DNA from: Rufibacter sp. LB8
GTDB taxonomy: Bacteria; Bacteroidota; Bacteroidia; Cytophagales; Hymenobacteraceae
DNA length: 64,000 bases
Direction of reading: 5' to 3'
Assembly: GCF_014876185.1 (NCBI RefSeq)
Contig: NZ_JADALJ010000001.1
Coordinates: forward strand, 2,585,501 to 2,649,500
The position numbers and the translations under genes were made by a program. Within the stretch, counting starts at the first letter, position 1; each line of letters starts with the position of its first letter. A model generated the notes under the pieces. The model worked only from the letters and a program-made list of their open reading frames with translations, was not told the origin of the DNA and made no database searches. This document shows positions 32,930 to 41,889 of this stretch, piece by piece.

Positions 32930-34900
32930 ATGGCTTTTCTCCGTTTCTGCCGTTTTCTCCCGCTGCTGTTGGTTGCTTTGCCAACCATGGCCCAGAACCC
33001 CAAGATTGACAGTCTCCAGACTCTGGCAAACGCCCAGTCAAACGATTCGCTGAAGGCAGAGTTGTTGTGTGACATCAGTAAAATCTACATGAGCTCCGCG
33101 CCAGCAAAAGCCATAGAAGCGGGTCAGCAAGCCCTGGCAGTGGCCCGGCGCGGCAAAGTCAGCTATACAGAGGCGCGGGCGCTCCACCTGGTTTCCTACG
33201 GCAATTTTTTGTTGGGCAATTATCCTTTGGCCACCTCGCTCAACTACAAGGCCCTCAAAATACGGGAACGCATCAATGACTCCGTGGGCATTATTGACAG
33301 CTACAACAACGTGGGCAACATCAATGTGCTCCAGCAGAACTATCCCGCCGGCGCAGCTGCCTACCACAAGGGCTTGGCCATCGCGCTGCGGCTAGGCGAC
33401 AAAGTGCGCACCAGTCGGGTGTACAACAACCTGGGCAACATTGCAGAGCGCCTTCACCAGAACGACAAAGCCATTGGCTATTATGAAAAAGCCATGAAAA
33501 TAAAGGAGGACGCCGGTGACAAGATGGGCCTTACCGTGAGCCTGGGCAACCTGGCGCTGCTGTACTCCCGCAAAGCCAATTACCAGAAAGCCATTGCCTA
33601 TTACCGGCGCAGCCTGGCCATTACCGAGAAAACCGGCGACCTGCAGAACCAGATTCATGCGCTCAGCGGCCTTGGTGAAGTGTACGCCAAGATGGGCCGA
33701 AAACAGGACGCCGTGCAATACGGGGAGGCCGGCCTGGCCTTGGCGCACCAGTTCAACTCCAAAGTCACGCTGCTCAACGCCGTAGAAACACTCAACGAAA
33801 TTTACCTGGCCACCGCCGATTACAAAAAAGCGCACCAATATCTCAGCCTCACCAGACAATACGCAGACAGTATTTCAGCAGAAAACATGCAAACCCGCAT
33901 TGCCGAGGAACAGGTGAAATTTGAGACCGAGAAAAAAGAGAAGGAAAACATCAAGCTCCGGGCCGAACAGAAACTGAAAGCCGAACAACTGGAGCGTAAA
34001 AACCTGGTGCAAACCCTAATTCTGGCCTTGCTGGTGGCCGCTGCCTTGGCTATTTTCTTTTTCTACCGCAGCCGCGTGCGCCTGCAAGAGGCCTTGAAAC
34101 TCCTCTCTAAAACCAACCGTGAGGTAGAGCAGAACCGTGAAGACTTGAAAACGCAAGCCCATGTACTTACCCGGCAAAAAGAGGAACTGGAGAAACTTAA
34201 CCACCTCAAAGACAAACTGTTCTCCATCATCTCCCATGATTTGCGCGGGCCGGTGGGCTCCCTGCGGGCTTTTGTGCAATTGTTGGCCGAGCACAAATTG
34301 ACAGAACAGGAAACTCTAAAACTGTTGCCGCTCTTCGACTCTGAAATCAGCCACACCACCAACCTGCTGGACAATCTGCTGGCCTGGGCCAAAAGCCAGC
34401 TAGGAGGCTCCACCACCCAACCCGTGCCGGTGCGCCTCCAAGAGCTGGCCCACCGCAACCTGGAGCTGCTCCAACCCCTGGCTACCGTGAAAGGCATTAG
34501 TCTGTCACAGGAAATTTCACCTGACGTAGTGGCCTGGGCAGACCAGGAGATGGTTCATTTTGTGCTGCGCAACCTGGTGGCCAACGCCATTAAATTCTCC
34601 CATAGCAACGGCTCCGTCTTGGTCACTGGCCATGAAGAAGAAGGCCTTATCACCATGTCTGTGCAGGATTTCGGGAAGGGCATGAGCCCAGCAGACCAGG
34701 AAAAACTGTTCCAGGGCGCCCCCCTGAGCACCAGAGGCACCGCCAACGAGAAAGGCAGTGGCCTGGGCCTGCTTTTCTGCCGAGACTTTGTGCAGCTCAA
34801 CGGCGGCACCCTCACCCTGGAAAGTACCCTGGGTCAAGGCAGCACCTTTTCCTTCACGCTTCCGGCCTACCAAGAGGCGGCGGTGCCTGAGTTGGTGTAA
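32930..34900 (+). CDS. TPR-containing membrane histidine kinase
   Basis: A 656-aa protein. A signal peptide (FLPLLLVALPTMAQ) leads to a periplasmic array of about six TPR units (residues about 40-330, such as VYNNLGNIAERLHQNDKAIGYYEKAMKI). A coiled coil, one membrane segment (LVQTLILALLVAAALAIFFFYR) and a second coiled coil follow. HisKA has the acceptor His in ISHDLRGPVGSLRAFV; HATPase_c has NLVANAIKFSH, DFGKGM and GSGLGLLFCRDFV. The frame is open 78 codons upstream, but the signal peptide fixes the start at 32930. No response regulator is adjacent. Confidence 0.9.
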   Translation: MAFLRFCRFLPLLLVALPTMAQNPKIDSLQTLANAQSNDSLKAELLCDISKIYMSSAPAKAIEAGQQALAVARRGKVSYTEARALHLVSYGNFLLGNYPLATSLNYKALKIRERINDSVGIIDSYNNVGNINVLQQNYPAGAAAYHKGLAIALRLGDKVRTSRVYNNLGNIAERLHQNDKAIGYYEKAMKIKEDAGDKMGLTVSLGNLALLYSRKANYQKAIAYYRRSLAITEKTGDLQNQIHALSGLGEVYAKMGRKQDAVQYGEAGLALAHQFNSKVTLLNAVETLNEIYLATADYKKAHQYLSLTRQYADSISAENMQTRIAEEQVKFETEKKEKENIKLRAEQKLKAEQLERKNLVQTLILALLVAAALAIFFFYRSRVRLQEALKLLSKTNREVEQNREDLKTQAHVLTRQKEELEKLNHLKDKLFSIISHDLRGPVGSLRAFVQLLAEHKLTEQETLKLLPLFDSEISHTTNLLDNLLAWAKSQLGGSTTQPVPVRLQELAHRNLELLQPLATVKGISLSQEISPDVVAWADQEMVHFVLRNLVANAIKFSHSNGSVLVTGHEEEGLITMSVQDFGKGMSPADQEKLFQGAPLSTRGTANEKGSGLGLLFCRDFVQLNGGTLTLESTLGQGSTFSFTLPAYQEAAVPELV

Positions 34901-34952
34901 GTGTAGTAAGGCAAGGCGAAGAACTCAGAAGCTTTTTCAGAAGGCACCCATT

Positions 34953-34993
34953 GCGTTTTTAGCTTCATTTCTGAAAATGAAGCCGAAAACAGG
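34953..34993. repeat. Family A palindrome
   Basis: Arms GCGTTTTTAGCTTCATTT and AAATGAAGCCGAAAAC with loop CTGA. Both inner arms carry the TTC/GAA version. Confidence 0.8.
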
Positions 34994-35030
34994 CCCACTT
35001 ACAGGAAAAGAAATTTACAAGATTTTACGC

Positions 35031-35819
35031 TTACGTGTCTGGGTTGATTTCTGCTTTTCCTTCAAAGATCAGTTTCTTGCCCATGGCGCTGAGCGAGCTT
35101 TCTGTGCGCAGAAAGCAGGAAGAAAGTACTTTCAAATCATTGGTGTAAAAAAGCGCTTTGGCCAGAAACTCGGTTTCCTGGGCAGACCAGGGTTCATAGG
35201 CTCTGGGGTAGGACAAGCGGGCCGGCTGTTGGTTGTCGGGCAGCGTGGCGGTGGGTTTCTGAATGCCCAATGCCTCCAGTTTCTCTTTTAACTGACCCAA
35301 GGCTTTGACCGATAGCTTGCAGAATTTTGGCCCGGTGAAATAGGCTACAGAGTCCCAGGGTTTTTCCTGAGCGGGTGGCTTTTTACTAGCCGCAAACGTA
35401 TTCAGGTCTGGGTTGTCCTGGAGCGCCTGCAACACCAGGGGCTTCAGAGAATTGTACCTGAACTGGCCTTTGTAAACGCCGTACAGCGGGCTTCGTGTTA
35501 CCGCTGTTCCCTCAAAATGCCGACTTCCTAACAAGAATTTGGTAAGCCTGCCAAACGAGGTGCTAAAACCGTTTTCCTGCAGAACCCTAATGGCGTTGTC
35601 CAACTCTTCAATTGACAGGGCAGTAGGGAGGCTTTCCGTCTGGGAAGTGCTTTGCCTGGTGGTGCCGGGTTGCGCCGACAAAGACACCAAGGCTGTTTGC
35701 AAGGCTCTGATTACGCTGCGTTCCTGTAAGATGGGATGGCCTTCCAGCACTTCGCCGGTGAAGGGCGAGCAGCCGGCCGCCAGGGCATCAAGGATGGCAA
35801 TGGCTTCTTCTCTGTTCAT
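35031..35819 (-). CDS. Hypothetical protein (262 aa)
   Basis: A soluble protein without signal or membrane segments. The N-terminal NREEAIAILDALAAGCSPFTGEVL resembles a short motif seen at the start of various uncharacterised bacterial proteins. A second conserved-looking segment is WSAQETEFLAKALFYTNDLKVLSSCFLRTESSLSAMGKKL, which suggests a Myb/SANT-like helical domain near the C-terminus. I do not assign a function. The frame, length and intergenic flanks make it a real gene. Confidence 0.7.
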   Translation of the reverse strand: MNREEAIAILDALAAGCSPFTGEVLEGHPILQERSVIRALQTALVSLSAQPGTTRQSTSQTESLPTALSIEELDNAIRVLQENGFSTSFGRLTKFLLGSRHFEGTAVTRSPLYGVYKGQFRYNSLKPLVLQALQDNPDLNTFAASKKPPAQEKPWDSVAYFTGPKFCKLSVKALGQLKEKLEALGIQKPTATLPDNQQPARLSYPRAYEPWSAQETEFLAKALFYTNDLKVLSSCFLRTESSLSAMGKKLIFEGKAEINPDT

Positions 35820-35901
35820 ATAACGTTGGTCTGACTATACGCTTGGCTACCTCAATATAGGCATTCTACCCAAAAATGCTAGTCATGTACGCTAGGGGCA
35901 A

Positions 35902-35943
35902 ACCCGTTTTTGGCTTCATTTCTGGAAACGGAGCCGAAAACAG
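35902..35943. repeat. Family A palindrome, mixed arms
   Basis: Left arm ACCCGTTTTTGGCTTCATTT, loop CTGG, right arm AAACGGAGCCGAAAACAG. Confidence 0.8.
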
Positions 35944-35951
35944 CCACAGAA

Positions 35952-35988
35952 AGAGTCCTCACAGGTTTTGAAAACCTGTGAGGACTCT
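35952..35988. repeat. Family C palindrome, perfect
   Basis: 18-bp perfect arms AGAGTCCTCACAGGTTTT and complement around one central G. Confidence 0.92.
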
Positions 35989-36030
35989 GCGTTTTTAGCC
36001 TCGTTTCTGGAAATGAGCCCGAAAACAGGA
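35988..36030. repeat. Family A palindrome
   Basis: Left arm GCGTTTTTAGCCTCGTTT, loop CTGG, right arm AAATGAGCCCGAAAACAGG; touches the family C copy. Confidence 0.78.
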
Positions 36031-36078
36031 CTTGTCTAAATATCCTCGCACTGCTCCCTTCAAAACAGCAGATAAATG

Positions 36079-36101
36079 TACGGACAGGTCGGGACCTGTC
36101 C
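36079..36101. repeat. Family D palindrome
   Basis: GGACAGGTC and GACCTGTCC arms around GG, preceded by GTAC and followed by TGAACG, as in the copy at 13848. Confidence 0.8.
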
Positions 36102-36188
36102 TGAACGATAGCCATCTCAGCTGGTGCTCTATGCAGTAAACAGCCCCAGGAATGCGATTAAAAAGGAATGCGTAGTTATCAGGAATGC

Positions 36189-36216
36189 GTGCGGACAGGT
36201 CGAGTCCTGTCCCTAC
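36189..36216. repeat. Family D palindrome
   Basis: GCGGACAGGTC, GA, then TCCTGTCCCTAC. Confidence 0.75.
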
Positions 36217-36240
36217 ATAATCTGGTTGTTTTTCGTCGTT

Positions 36241-37572
36241 TTAAATCAACCCTCTTGACTTGAACTCCAGGTACTTGTTAATAGCGTTGACGGTGAGTTT
36301 GTCTGGGGGCGTTAAGATGGAATGGATGCCATGCAGGCTGAATTCCTTCACAATCTGCCGCTTTTCATAGGCGAACTTCTCCGCGATGGTTTTGAGGTAG
36401 ATTTCCTCCAGGTTGTCGGCGGGCTTGTCTAGCAGGTGCTTGGTTTCGGTGTTCTCAAAGAAAACCACCAGCAATAAGTGGTGTTTGGCGAGTTTGCGCA
36501 GGTAGGGCAGCTGGCGCTTGGCCCCGTTGAGGGTTTCAAAGTTGGTGAAGAGCAAGAGCAGGCTGCGTTGCTTGATTTTGGACCTAACCGTCACGTACAG
36601 CCGCTCGAAGTCAGATTCCTGGAACTTCGTTTTCTGGTTGTAGAGCAGTTCCAGAATCTTCTGCAGCTGCGTGGTTCTTCGCTCGGCGGGCAACATGGAC
36701 CCAATCTGGTTGGAGAAGGTGATGATGCCTGCTTTGTCGTCTTTGCGAAGGGCCACGTTTGACAGCACCAGCGCCGCATTGATGGCGTAGTCCAGCAAAC
36801 TCAGTTCGGCAAACGGCATTTCCATCACACGGCCTTTGTCAATCAAGCAAAAGACCTGTTGCGATTTTTCATCCTGGAAATGGTTGACCATGAGCTCAGA
36901 TCTTCGGGCGGTGGCTTTCCAGTTGATGCTGCGTTGGTCATCGCCGGCCACGTAAGGCCTGATCTGCTCAAACTCGGCGCTGTGGCCTACCTGCCGCACT
37001 TTCTTGATGCCCATGGCGCTCAGGTTCTGACTGGCCGCCAACAGCTCATACTGCCGCATCTGAATAAACGAGGGGTACACCGGCACTGTCTGCCCCTGCC
37101 TAAATTTATATCGCCGCCGCGCCAGTTTCAAAGGCCCGTTCACCAACACATTGATCGCACCGAAATGGTACACGCCGCGCTGCACCGGCCGGAGCATGTA
37201 TTCCACTACCTGCGTCTCGCCGAGCTTGGCCTGCACCTGAAACACCGCGTCGCGCTTCTGGAACTGGAACGGCAATTCTTCTATCACTTCCATGTCCAGG
37301 CCAAAGCTGTAGCGGTTCTCCACGTACAGAAACACTGGATTCTCGCTGCCGTTGGAAAGCTTTTCCTGCATGCTGCGGCTGGCGTGAATGCCTTGTTTGG
37401 TTTTGAACAGCACCAGCGCATCTACCACCGCGCACAGCACAAACACGCCAAACGCCACCTTCATTACCAACAGAATAGCCGGCAAAAAGAACGCCACCAC
37501 AAACAACGCCACCGCCGCGGCCAGGCCATAGTAAAACGTACGGGTGAAATATAGACTGCGGAAGATGTTCAC
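36241..37572 (-). CDS. DUF58 domain protein of the MoxR cluster
   Basis: A 443-aa protein with two N-terminal membrane segments (GLAAAVALFVVAFFLPAILLVMKVAFGVFVLCAVVDALVLF, split here by its composition) and the DUF58/vWA-like core: RPYVAGDDQRSINWKATARRSELMVNHFQDEKSQQVFCLIDKGRVM. The DKG motif is a degenerate MIDAS-like site. In Bacteroidota it normally follows moxR directly. Here a 492-bp repeat-filled gap separates it from MoxR. It may act with the MoxR ATPase in membrane or envelope assembly. Confidence 0.88.
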   Translation of the reverse strand: MNIFRSLYFTRTFYYGLAAAVALFVVAFFLPAILLVMKVAFGVFVLCAVVDALVLFKTKQGIHASRSMQEKLSNGSENPVFLYVENRYSFGLDMEVIEELPFQFQKRDAVFQVQAKLGETQVVEYMLRPVQRGVYHFGAINVLVNGPLKLARRRYKFRQGQTVPVYPSFIQMRQYELLAASQNLSAMGIKKVRQVGHSAEFEQIRPYVAGDDQRSINWKATARRSELMVNHFQDEKSQQVFCLIDKGRVMEMPFAELSLLDYAINAALVLSNVALRKDDKAGIITFSNQIGSMLPAERRTTQLQKILELLYNQKTKFQESDFERLYVTVRSKIKQRSLLLLFTNFETLNGAKRQLPYLRKLAKHHLLLVVFFENTETKHLLDKPADNLEEIYLKTIAEKFAYEKRQIVKEFSLHGIHSILTPPDKLTVNAINKYLEFKSRGLI

Positions 37573-37613
37573 GGATGAATGAGTTGTACTATTAATTAAT
37601 TATTCTTTTATGA

Positions 37614-37790
37614 CGCATTTCGTCCCCCTTTGAAGGCCCGGGATGATTTGCATACCTAGATTTTTCATTTAAAATACTTCTACCGCAAGTTTAGCGCTAG
37701 CGTAACTTGCGGCAGTGGGGTAGTTTCTGCTTTCGGTTCTTCAGCCGGCTTTGTCATCCCCCTACCCCCTTCAAAGGGGGACGAAATGCG
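37614..37790. repeat. 23-bp perfect inverted repeat, 131-bp spacer
   Basis: The left arm at 37614-37636 begins CGCATTTCGTCC and is exactly complementary to 37768-37790. The spacer carries CCCCCTACCCCC. It resembles a small non-autonomous transposable unit. Confidence 0.75.
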
Positions 37791-37820
37791 TACTTTTCAT
37801 TCAAGTTAAGTATTCCCAAA

Positions 37821-37868
37821 GTTTCTGTTTTGAGCTTCATTTCTGAAAATGAGCCTTAAAACAGAAAC
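37821..37868. repeat. Family A palindrome
   Basis: Arms GTTTCTGTTTTGAGC... and ...TTAAAACAGAAAC; outer pair CTG/CAG. Confidence 0.8.
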
Positions 37869-38011
37869 CATCCATCAACCAAAGGCCCAGTCCCTTCTCC
37901 CTCTGGGAGAAGGCTAGGATGAGGGAGAATTATCCATTGATCACTAATTCACGTGGCAATAAAATGATTAATCCCTAACCCTCTCCTAGAGGGAGGGTGG
38001 ACTTTTCATCT

Positions 38012-38057
38012 TTTCCGTTTTTGGCTTCATTTTCAGAAATGAGCCCGAAAACGTAAA
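38012..38057. repeat. Family A palindrome
   Basis: TTTCCGTTTTTGGC... and ...GCCCGAAAACG, opposite loop orientation. Confidence 0.75.
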
Positions 38058-38064
38058 CCAGACA

Positions 38065-39063
38065 CTACCTCGGCACTTCTACTTTCTGGATGATTTGTTT
38101 GATCACGTCATCTGGCGTGCCGCCTTCCATTTCGCGTTCTGGGGTGAGCAGCACGCGGTGGCGCAATACGGCGGGGGCCAGTTCCTGCACATCCTCGGGG
38201 GTCACAAAACCACGGTTTCTAATGGCGGCCAGGGCTTTGGCGCTGTTAAGCAAGGCCAAGGAGGCACGCGGCGAAGCACCCAAATACAGTGACTTATGCG
38301 AACGGGTCTGCACCACCACATTCGCGATGTAGGCCAGCACATTGTCATCAACATGAATGGCTTGCACTTGCTTGCGCAGACGGGCTACTTTTTCGGCAGA
38401 CAGCACGGGTTGAATGTCTTGTACGCCTTGCTGCAATGCAGGCCGCTGGTGGTGAACGCCCAGAATTGAAATCTCCTCTTCCAGAGTAGGGTACTGCACC
38501 AGAATCTTGAACATGAAACGGTCCAGCTGCGCCTCTGGCAGGCGGTAGGTTCCCTCCTGCTCAATGGGATTCTGCGTGGCCAGCACCACAAATGGGTCGG
38601 CCATGTCATACTGCACGCTGTCATGGGTGATGTGCTTTTCCTCCATCACCTCAAACAGAGAGGCCTGCGTTTTGGCGGGGGCGCGGTTGATCTCGTCAAT
38701 CAAGATGATGTTAGAGAAAATGGGGCCTTCCTTGAACTGGAACGTGGCGCTGCCCGGGTGGAACACGCTGGTTCCCAACACATCTGAAGGCATTAAGTCT
38801 GGCGTGAACTGAATGCGGTTGAAGCCCACATCAATCGTGCGCGCCAATAGTTTGGCGGTGAGTGTTTTGGCGATGCCTGGCACGCCTTCAATCAGCACGT
38901 GCCCATCGGCCAGAACGGCCACCAACAGCAAATCCACGAAGGCTTCCTGCCCAATGATTCTCTTGCGCAGCTGCTCTTTTATTTGCTGCACGGCGTCCTG
39001 CAGTTCAGAAAAGTCGGGTTGGGGTTCATGGGGCAGGGCGGTTTCTTCTATCTGATTTTCCAT
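38065..39063 (-). CDS. MoxR-family AAA ATPase
   Basis: A 332-aa ATPase with Walker A GVPGIAKTLTAK, Walker B ILIDEINRAPAKTQASLFEVMEE, sensor 1 FVVLATQNPIEQEGTYRLPEAQLDRF and the C-terminal lid (SPRASLALLNSAKALAAI, GFVTPEDVQELAPAVLRHR). MoxR proteins act as chaperones that remodel vWA-domain partners; the DUF58 protein encoded downstream is the likely partner. It lies 12 bp after the DUF4350 gene. Confidence 0.95.
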   Translation of the reverse strand: MENQIEETALPHEPQPDFSELQDAVQQIKEQLRKRIIGQEAFVDLLLVAVLADGHVLIEGVPGIAKTLTAKLLARTIDVGFNRIQFTPDLMPSDVLGTSVFHPGSATFQFKEGPIFSNIILIDEINRAPAKTQASLFEVMEEKHITHDSVQYDMADPFVVLATQNPIEQEGTYRLPEAQLDRFMFKILVQYPTLEEEISILGVHHQRPALQQGVQDIQPVLSAEKVARLRKQVQAIHVDDNVLAYIANVVVQTRSHKSLYLGASPRASLALLNSAKALAAIRNRGFVTPEDVQELAPAVLRHRVLLTPEREMEGGTPDDVIKQIIQKVEVPR

Positions 39064-39075
39064 ATAATTCTTGTC

Positions 39076-40266
39076 TTATCTACCGGCGTTGCGGTAGAAG
39101 TTTTCCAGTTTTTTGTTGAGGTTCCAGAGCGTGATTTCCTCCACGGTTTCATAGCGGCGCACGTCTTGGATGATGTTGAACAGCTTGGTGATTTCCTGGA
39201 GGTCTATGCCAGATTTCGCGGCCACGCGTTCCTGCAGTTCCTGGTCCAGGTCAGTGGTGTGTTCATGGAAATGCAGGCGCAGGTACTCCAGAAAGTAGTT
39301 CACCTTTTTCTCGGCAATGGCTTTGTGGTCGCGGTAGTTGTAATACAGATCACCTACCACCTGCACAAATTCCAGGGTGGTGTTGCGGGGTTTTTCTACC
39401 ACCGGAATGATGCGCTGCGTGCGCTTGCTCTGGAACAGCACAAAGAGAAAAAGTCCGCCCAAGGTGATGTAATATGCCCAGGTGAGCGCGTCATAACTCA
39501 GCAGCACCCTGAATTTAGACTCGTTTTCCTGCGAGCCCTGTTTCTGGTATTCGTCCCACCAAACGGGCTGTACCGGCAAATGCGACAGCGCGGCGGCGGC
39601 GTATTTGCTCTGCGGCGTTTTGATCACGTAATAGTTACTGAACGCAAACGGCACCGAACTCAAAAAGAAACTCCCCTTGCCAAACGGTACCTGCACAAAA
39701 TTCACGCCGCCCACCGTGTTCTTGCCCAGCACGGTGGCCTTGGCAGCCGCGTCTGGCACCAGCTCAACATTGCCCCGGGCCCAGGCATACCGCGCAGGCT
39801 TCAGGTTTTTCAATTGCGGGTGCGTGAACACCAGGCCAATAGAATCTTGTTCTATACTTGTAGTAGAGGCCACACTAAAATGCAGGGTATCGCGGAGGGC
39901 TTTCTCAAACACATAGGCACTAATGAACGCCTGGTTTCCTTGGGCCACAAAGTCCAGCAGCGCGTCTACGTCCAAGGAATCTGCAGCAAAAGAAGCGTTC
40001 ACGAACACATAGTTCACGGGTTGAGCCGCACTGTCTTCCAGCGAAGTCTCCACCTGGTTTAGGATAGGCTGCCGCACCGTAGAAACTGCTTCCCTCTTGA
40101 ATAGCTCTGGCAGCAGCTGGTAGAGCACATTGGTGCCGTACGGGATTTTGTCTTTGTTGATGAACGTGACGTTCCAGTCAATGGGCTTGGGCCGATAATA
40201 CTCCACCACTACCAACACCGTGAACAACAGACCCAGCACCAGCGCATACGTTTTATACTGTTTCAT
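39076..40266 (-). CDS. DUF4350 domain protein of the MoxR cluster
   Basis: A 396-aa protein. An N-terminal membrane segment (TYALVLGLLFTVLVVVEYY) is followed by the DUF4350 region (about residues 40-240), with IPYGTNVLYQLLPELF and YVFVNASFAADSLDVDALLDFVAQGNQAFISAYVF. A second membrane segment (ALTWAYYITLGGLFLFVLF) and a helical cytoplasmic tail follow. Its start overlaps the previous stop by 4 bp. Function is known only through its constant place in this cluster. Confidence 0.87.
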   Translation of the reverse strand: MKQYKTYALVLGLLFTVLVVVEYYRPKPIDWNVTFINKDKIPYGTNVLYQLLPELFKREAVSTVRQPILNQVETSLEDSAAQPVNYVFVNASFAADSLDVDALLDFVAQGNQAFISAYVFEKALRDTLHFSVASTTSIEQDSIGLVFTHPQLKNLKPARYAWARGNVELVPDAAAKATVLGKNTVGGVNFVQVPFGKGSFFLSSVPFAFSNYYVIKTPQSKYAAAALSHLPVQPVWWDEYQKQGSQENESKFRVLLSYDALTWAYYITLGGLFLFVLFQSKRTQRIIPVVEKPRNTTLEFVQVVGDLYYNYRDHKAIAEKKVNYFLEYLRLHFHEHTTDLDQELQERVAAKSGIDLQEITKLFNIIQDVRRYETVEEITLWNLNKKLENFYRNAGR

Positions 40267-41045
40267 GCACGCGCCAGTAAAGATTGATCAAAGGCCAGAA
40301 ACCGCTGCTTGGCGGCTTCAAACCGCTGGGCGTCTACCGCAGAACCGCCGTACCACGCCACCTCAAACAACCACGTTATCTGCTCAAAAGACCGGCGCAG
40401 GCCGTTTTCCTTGATTTCATAGACGTACATGCGGTTGGTTTTGCCGGGTTTCCAGTCTATGTGAGCCTGGTCTGTGAGTTGCTTGAGCGTTTTGAGGTAG
40501 TACAGCCTGATGGCCCTTCGGTAATCGCCCTGGGTTTCTGCTTCTGAGATCAGCGCAACAAAGTCAATTTCATGGATGTTCTCGCGGTAGGTTTCATAGT
40601 GCAGGGCCAGGCCAGAAGCCTTACGGCTGAACAAGCCCACAAAATCTACCTGCAGCAATTTTAGAATCACAAACAAAGTAGTACCCACCGCTACGGCGTA
40701 CATCAGAAACTTCCAGAAAGGCGAGGCGTTTTTGTTTCCCCACATTTCTGAGAAAAACTGGCCCACGCGTCGCCAGAAACGCTCCCACGCTGACATATCT
40801 GGGCGAACGTCCACTTCATATTGGAAGGCGCGGTCTTCCTGTAAAGATTGTAAAGTTTGGGGGTTGGGCTGGCGCAGTTCCAGTTTCTGCTGGGTCACCG
40901 GCACTGGGGAAGTCTGAATTTCGGGCGCAGCCCAGGCCAACCGGCACGTGCCTAACAACAGGAAAAGAAAGAGGAAAAGTGGTCTCAAAACGTTAAGCTT
41001 CCTCCTGTTCTGAAATGGTGGCCAGTGCGGGTTCTGGCTTGCCAA
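40263..41045 (-). CDS. DUF4129 domain protein of the MoxR cluster
   Basis: A 260-aa protein with a signal peptide (LRPLFLFLFLLLGTCRLAWAAPE), one central membrane segment (FWKFLMYAVAVGTTLFVILKLL) and the C-terminal DUF4129 region (AIRLYYLKTLKQLTDQAHIDWKPGKTNRMYVYEI ... FEVAWYGG). The ATG at 41045 would overlap the upstream gene by 53 bp and place 19 polar residues before the signal. An in-frame TTG at 40988, 5 bp after that gene's stop, would give a cleaner signal peptide. The start is therefore open. Confidence 0.85.
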   Translation of the reverse strand: MASQNPHWPPFQNRRKLNVLRPLFLFLFLLLGTCRLAWAAPEIQTSPVPVTQQKLELRQPNPQTLQSLQEDRAFQYEVDVRPDMSAWERFWRRVGQFFSEMWGNKNASPFWKFLMYAVAVGTTLFVILKLLQVDFVGLFSRKASGLALHYETYRENIHEIDFVALISEAETQGDYRRAIRLYYLKTLKQLTDQAHIDWKPGKTNRMYVYEIKENGLRRSFEQITWLFEVAWYGGSAVDAQRFEAAKQRFLAFDQSLLARA

Positions 41046-41889
41046 TGTTTTCTACCTGCTCCAGGAGCCCAATGCCGTCTTTGACTTCCACCAAATGGTA
41101 ATACTGGAACCCCAGGCCTGTCACCCAGATAATGTAGAGCAGCAGGTTCACAACGGTAGACACCGTGCCGGCCGCCACCAAAAGCAAATCATTTTCGCCG
41201 CCCGGCAGGTGCAGAATACGCAGGATGTAGGTGACAATGGCTGGCGCCGAGGCCACAAAACCGAACACACCCTGAATAATGATTAACACCAGAAAAAACC
41301 CAAACGAGGACCACCAATTGCCTTTCACCAGGTACAGGCAGCGCTCCATGGCCTCCACAAAACCCACGTCTTCGCGCAGCATGACCACGATAAAGATGGA
41401 AAACGCCACGTACAGGTATACCCCCGGCACCACCAGCAAAAGCGTGCCCAGCACACAGATAATGAAAACGCCAATGGTGGAGTACAACACTGGAATGATA
41501 TGGCCTTTGGCCAGCGCCCACACATCACGCACTTCAATGGGGCCGTCATAGTCCTGGTACAACACCATGAAGGAATACACCGTGAGGCTGAGCATGACAT
41601 AGGCCACTATGGTAAAGAAAATCTGCAGCCAGTAATGCACAGACAAGATGGAACTGGCGAAGGAATACGCGCCCATAGATTCATACTCCACTTCGCCGGC
41701 GGCCTGAGCCAGTTGCGTGCTTTGGTAAATGCCAGAAAAGATACCGGCCAGCAGCGCGAACGGCACTACCAGGTACAGCAAACTGGTGAGCAGCACTTTG
41801 TAATTCTGCTTGATAAACGCGAAGGTGACGTTCAGTTTCTGCCCCAGATCACGCTCTTCTCTAAATTCAATGGGTCTATGTGTCATCAT
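40993..41889 (-). CDS. Multi-pass membrane protein of the MoxR cluster
   Basis: A 298-aa protein with about six hydrophobic segments, including VLLTSLLYLVVPFALLAGIFSGI, FFTIVAYVMLSLTVYSFMVLY, GVFIICVLGTLLLVVPGVYLYVAFSIFIVVML, SSFGFFLVLIIIQGVFGFVA and VNLLLYIIWVTGLGFQYYHLVE. It resembles the glycerophosphodiesterase-type or YciC-like membrane domain. It overlaps the SpoIIM stop by 4 bp. Specific role unknown. Confidence 0.82.
   Translation of the reverse strand: MMTHRPIEFREERDLGQKLNVTFAFIKQNYKVLLTSLLYLVVPFALLAGIFSGIYQSTQLAQAAGEVEYESMGAYSFASSILSVHYWLQIFFTIVAYVMLSLTVYSFMVLYQDYDGPIEVRDVWALAKGHIIPVLYSTIGVFIICVLGTLLLVVPGVYLYVAFSIFIVVMLREDVGFVEAMERCLYLVKGNWWSSFGFFLVLIIIQGVFGFVASAPAIVTYILRILHLPGGENDLLLVAAGTVSTVVNLLLYIIWVTGLGFQYYHLVEVKDGIGLLEQVENIGKPEPALATISEQEEA

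Larger units (their letters stand above)
35820..36240. other. 421-bp gap filled with four repeat families' copies
   Basis: Family A (35902), family C (35952), family A again (35988) and family D twice (36079, 36189) lie almost head to tail. No gene is supported. Confidence 0.75.
37573..38064. other. 492-bp repeat-filled gap inside the MoxR cluster
   Basis: Contains a 23-bp long-range inverted repeat (37614/37768), two family A copies (37821, 38012) and two pyrimidine-rich stems (37893-37913, 37979-37993). No gene is supported. Confidence 0.75.

Noticed and set aside
38899-40062. 387-codon plus-strand open frame
   Set aside because: Antisense to the MoxR and DUF4350 genes, both of which have clear family motifs.
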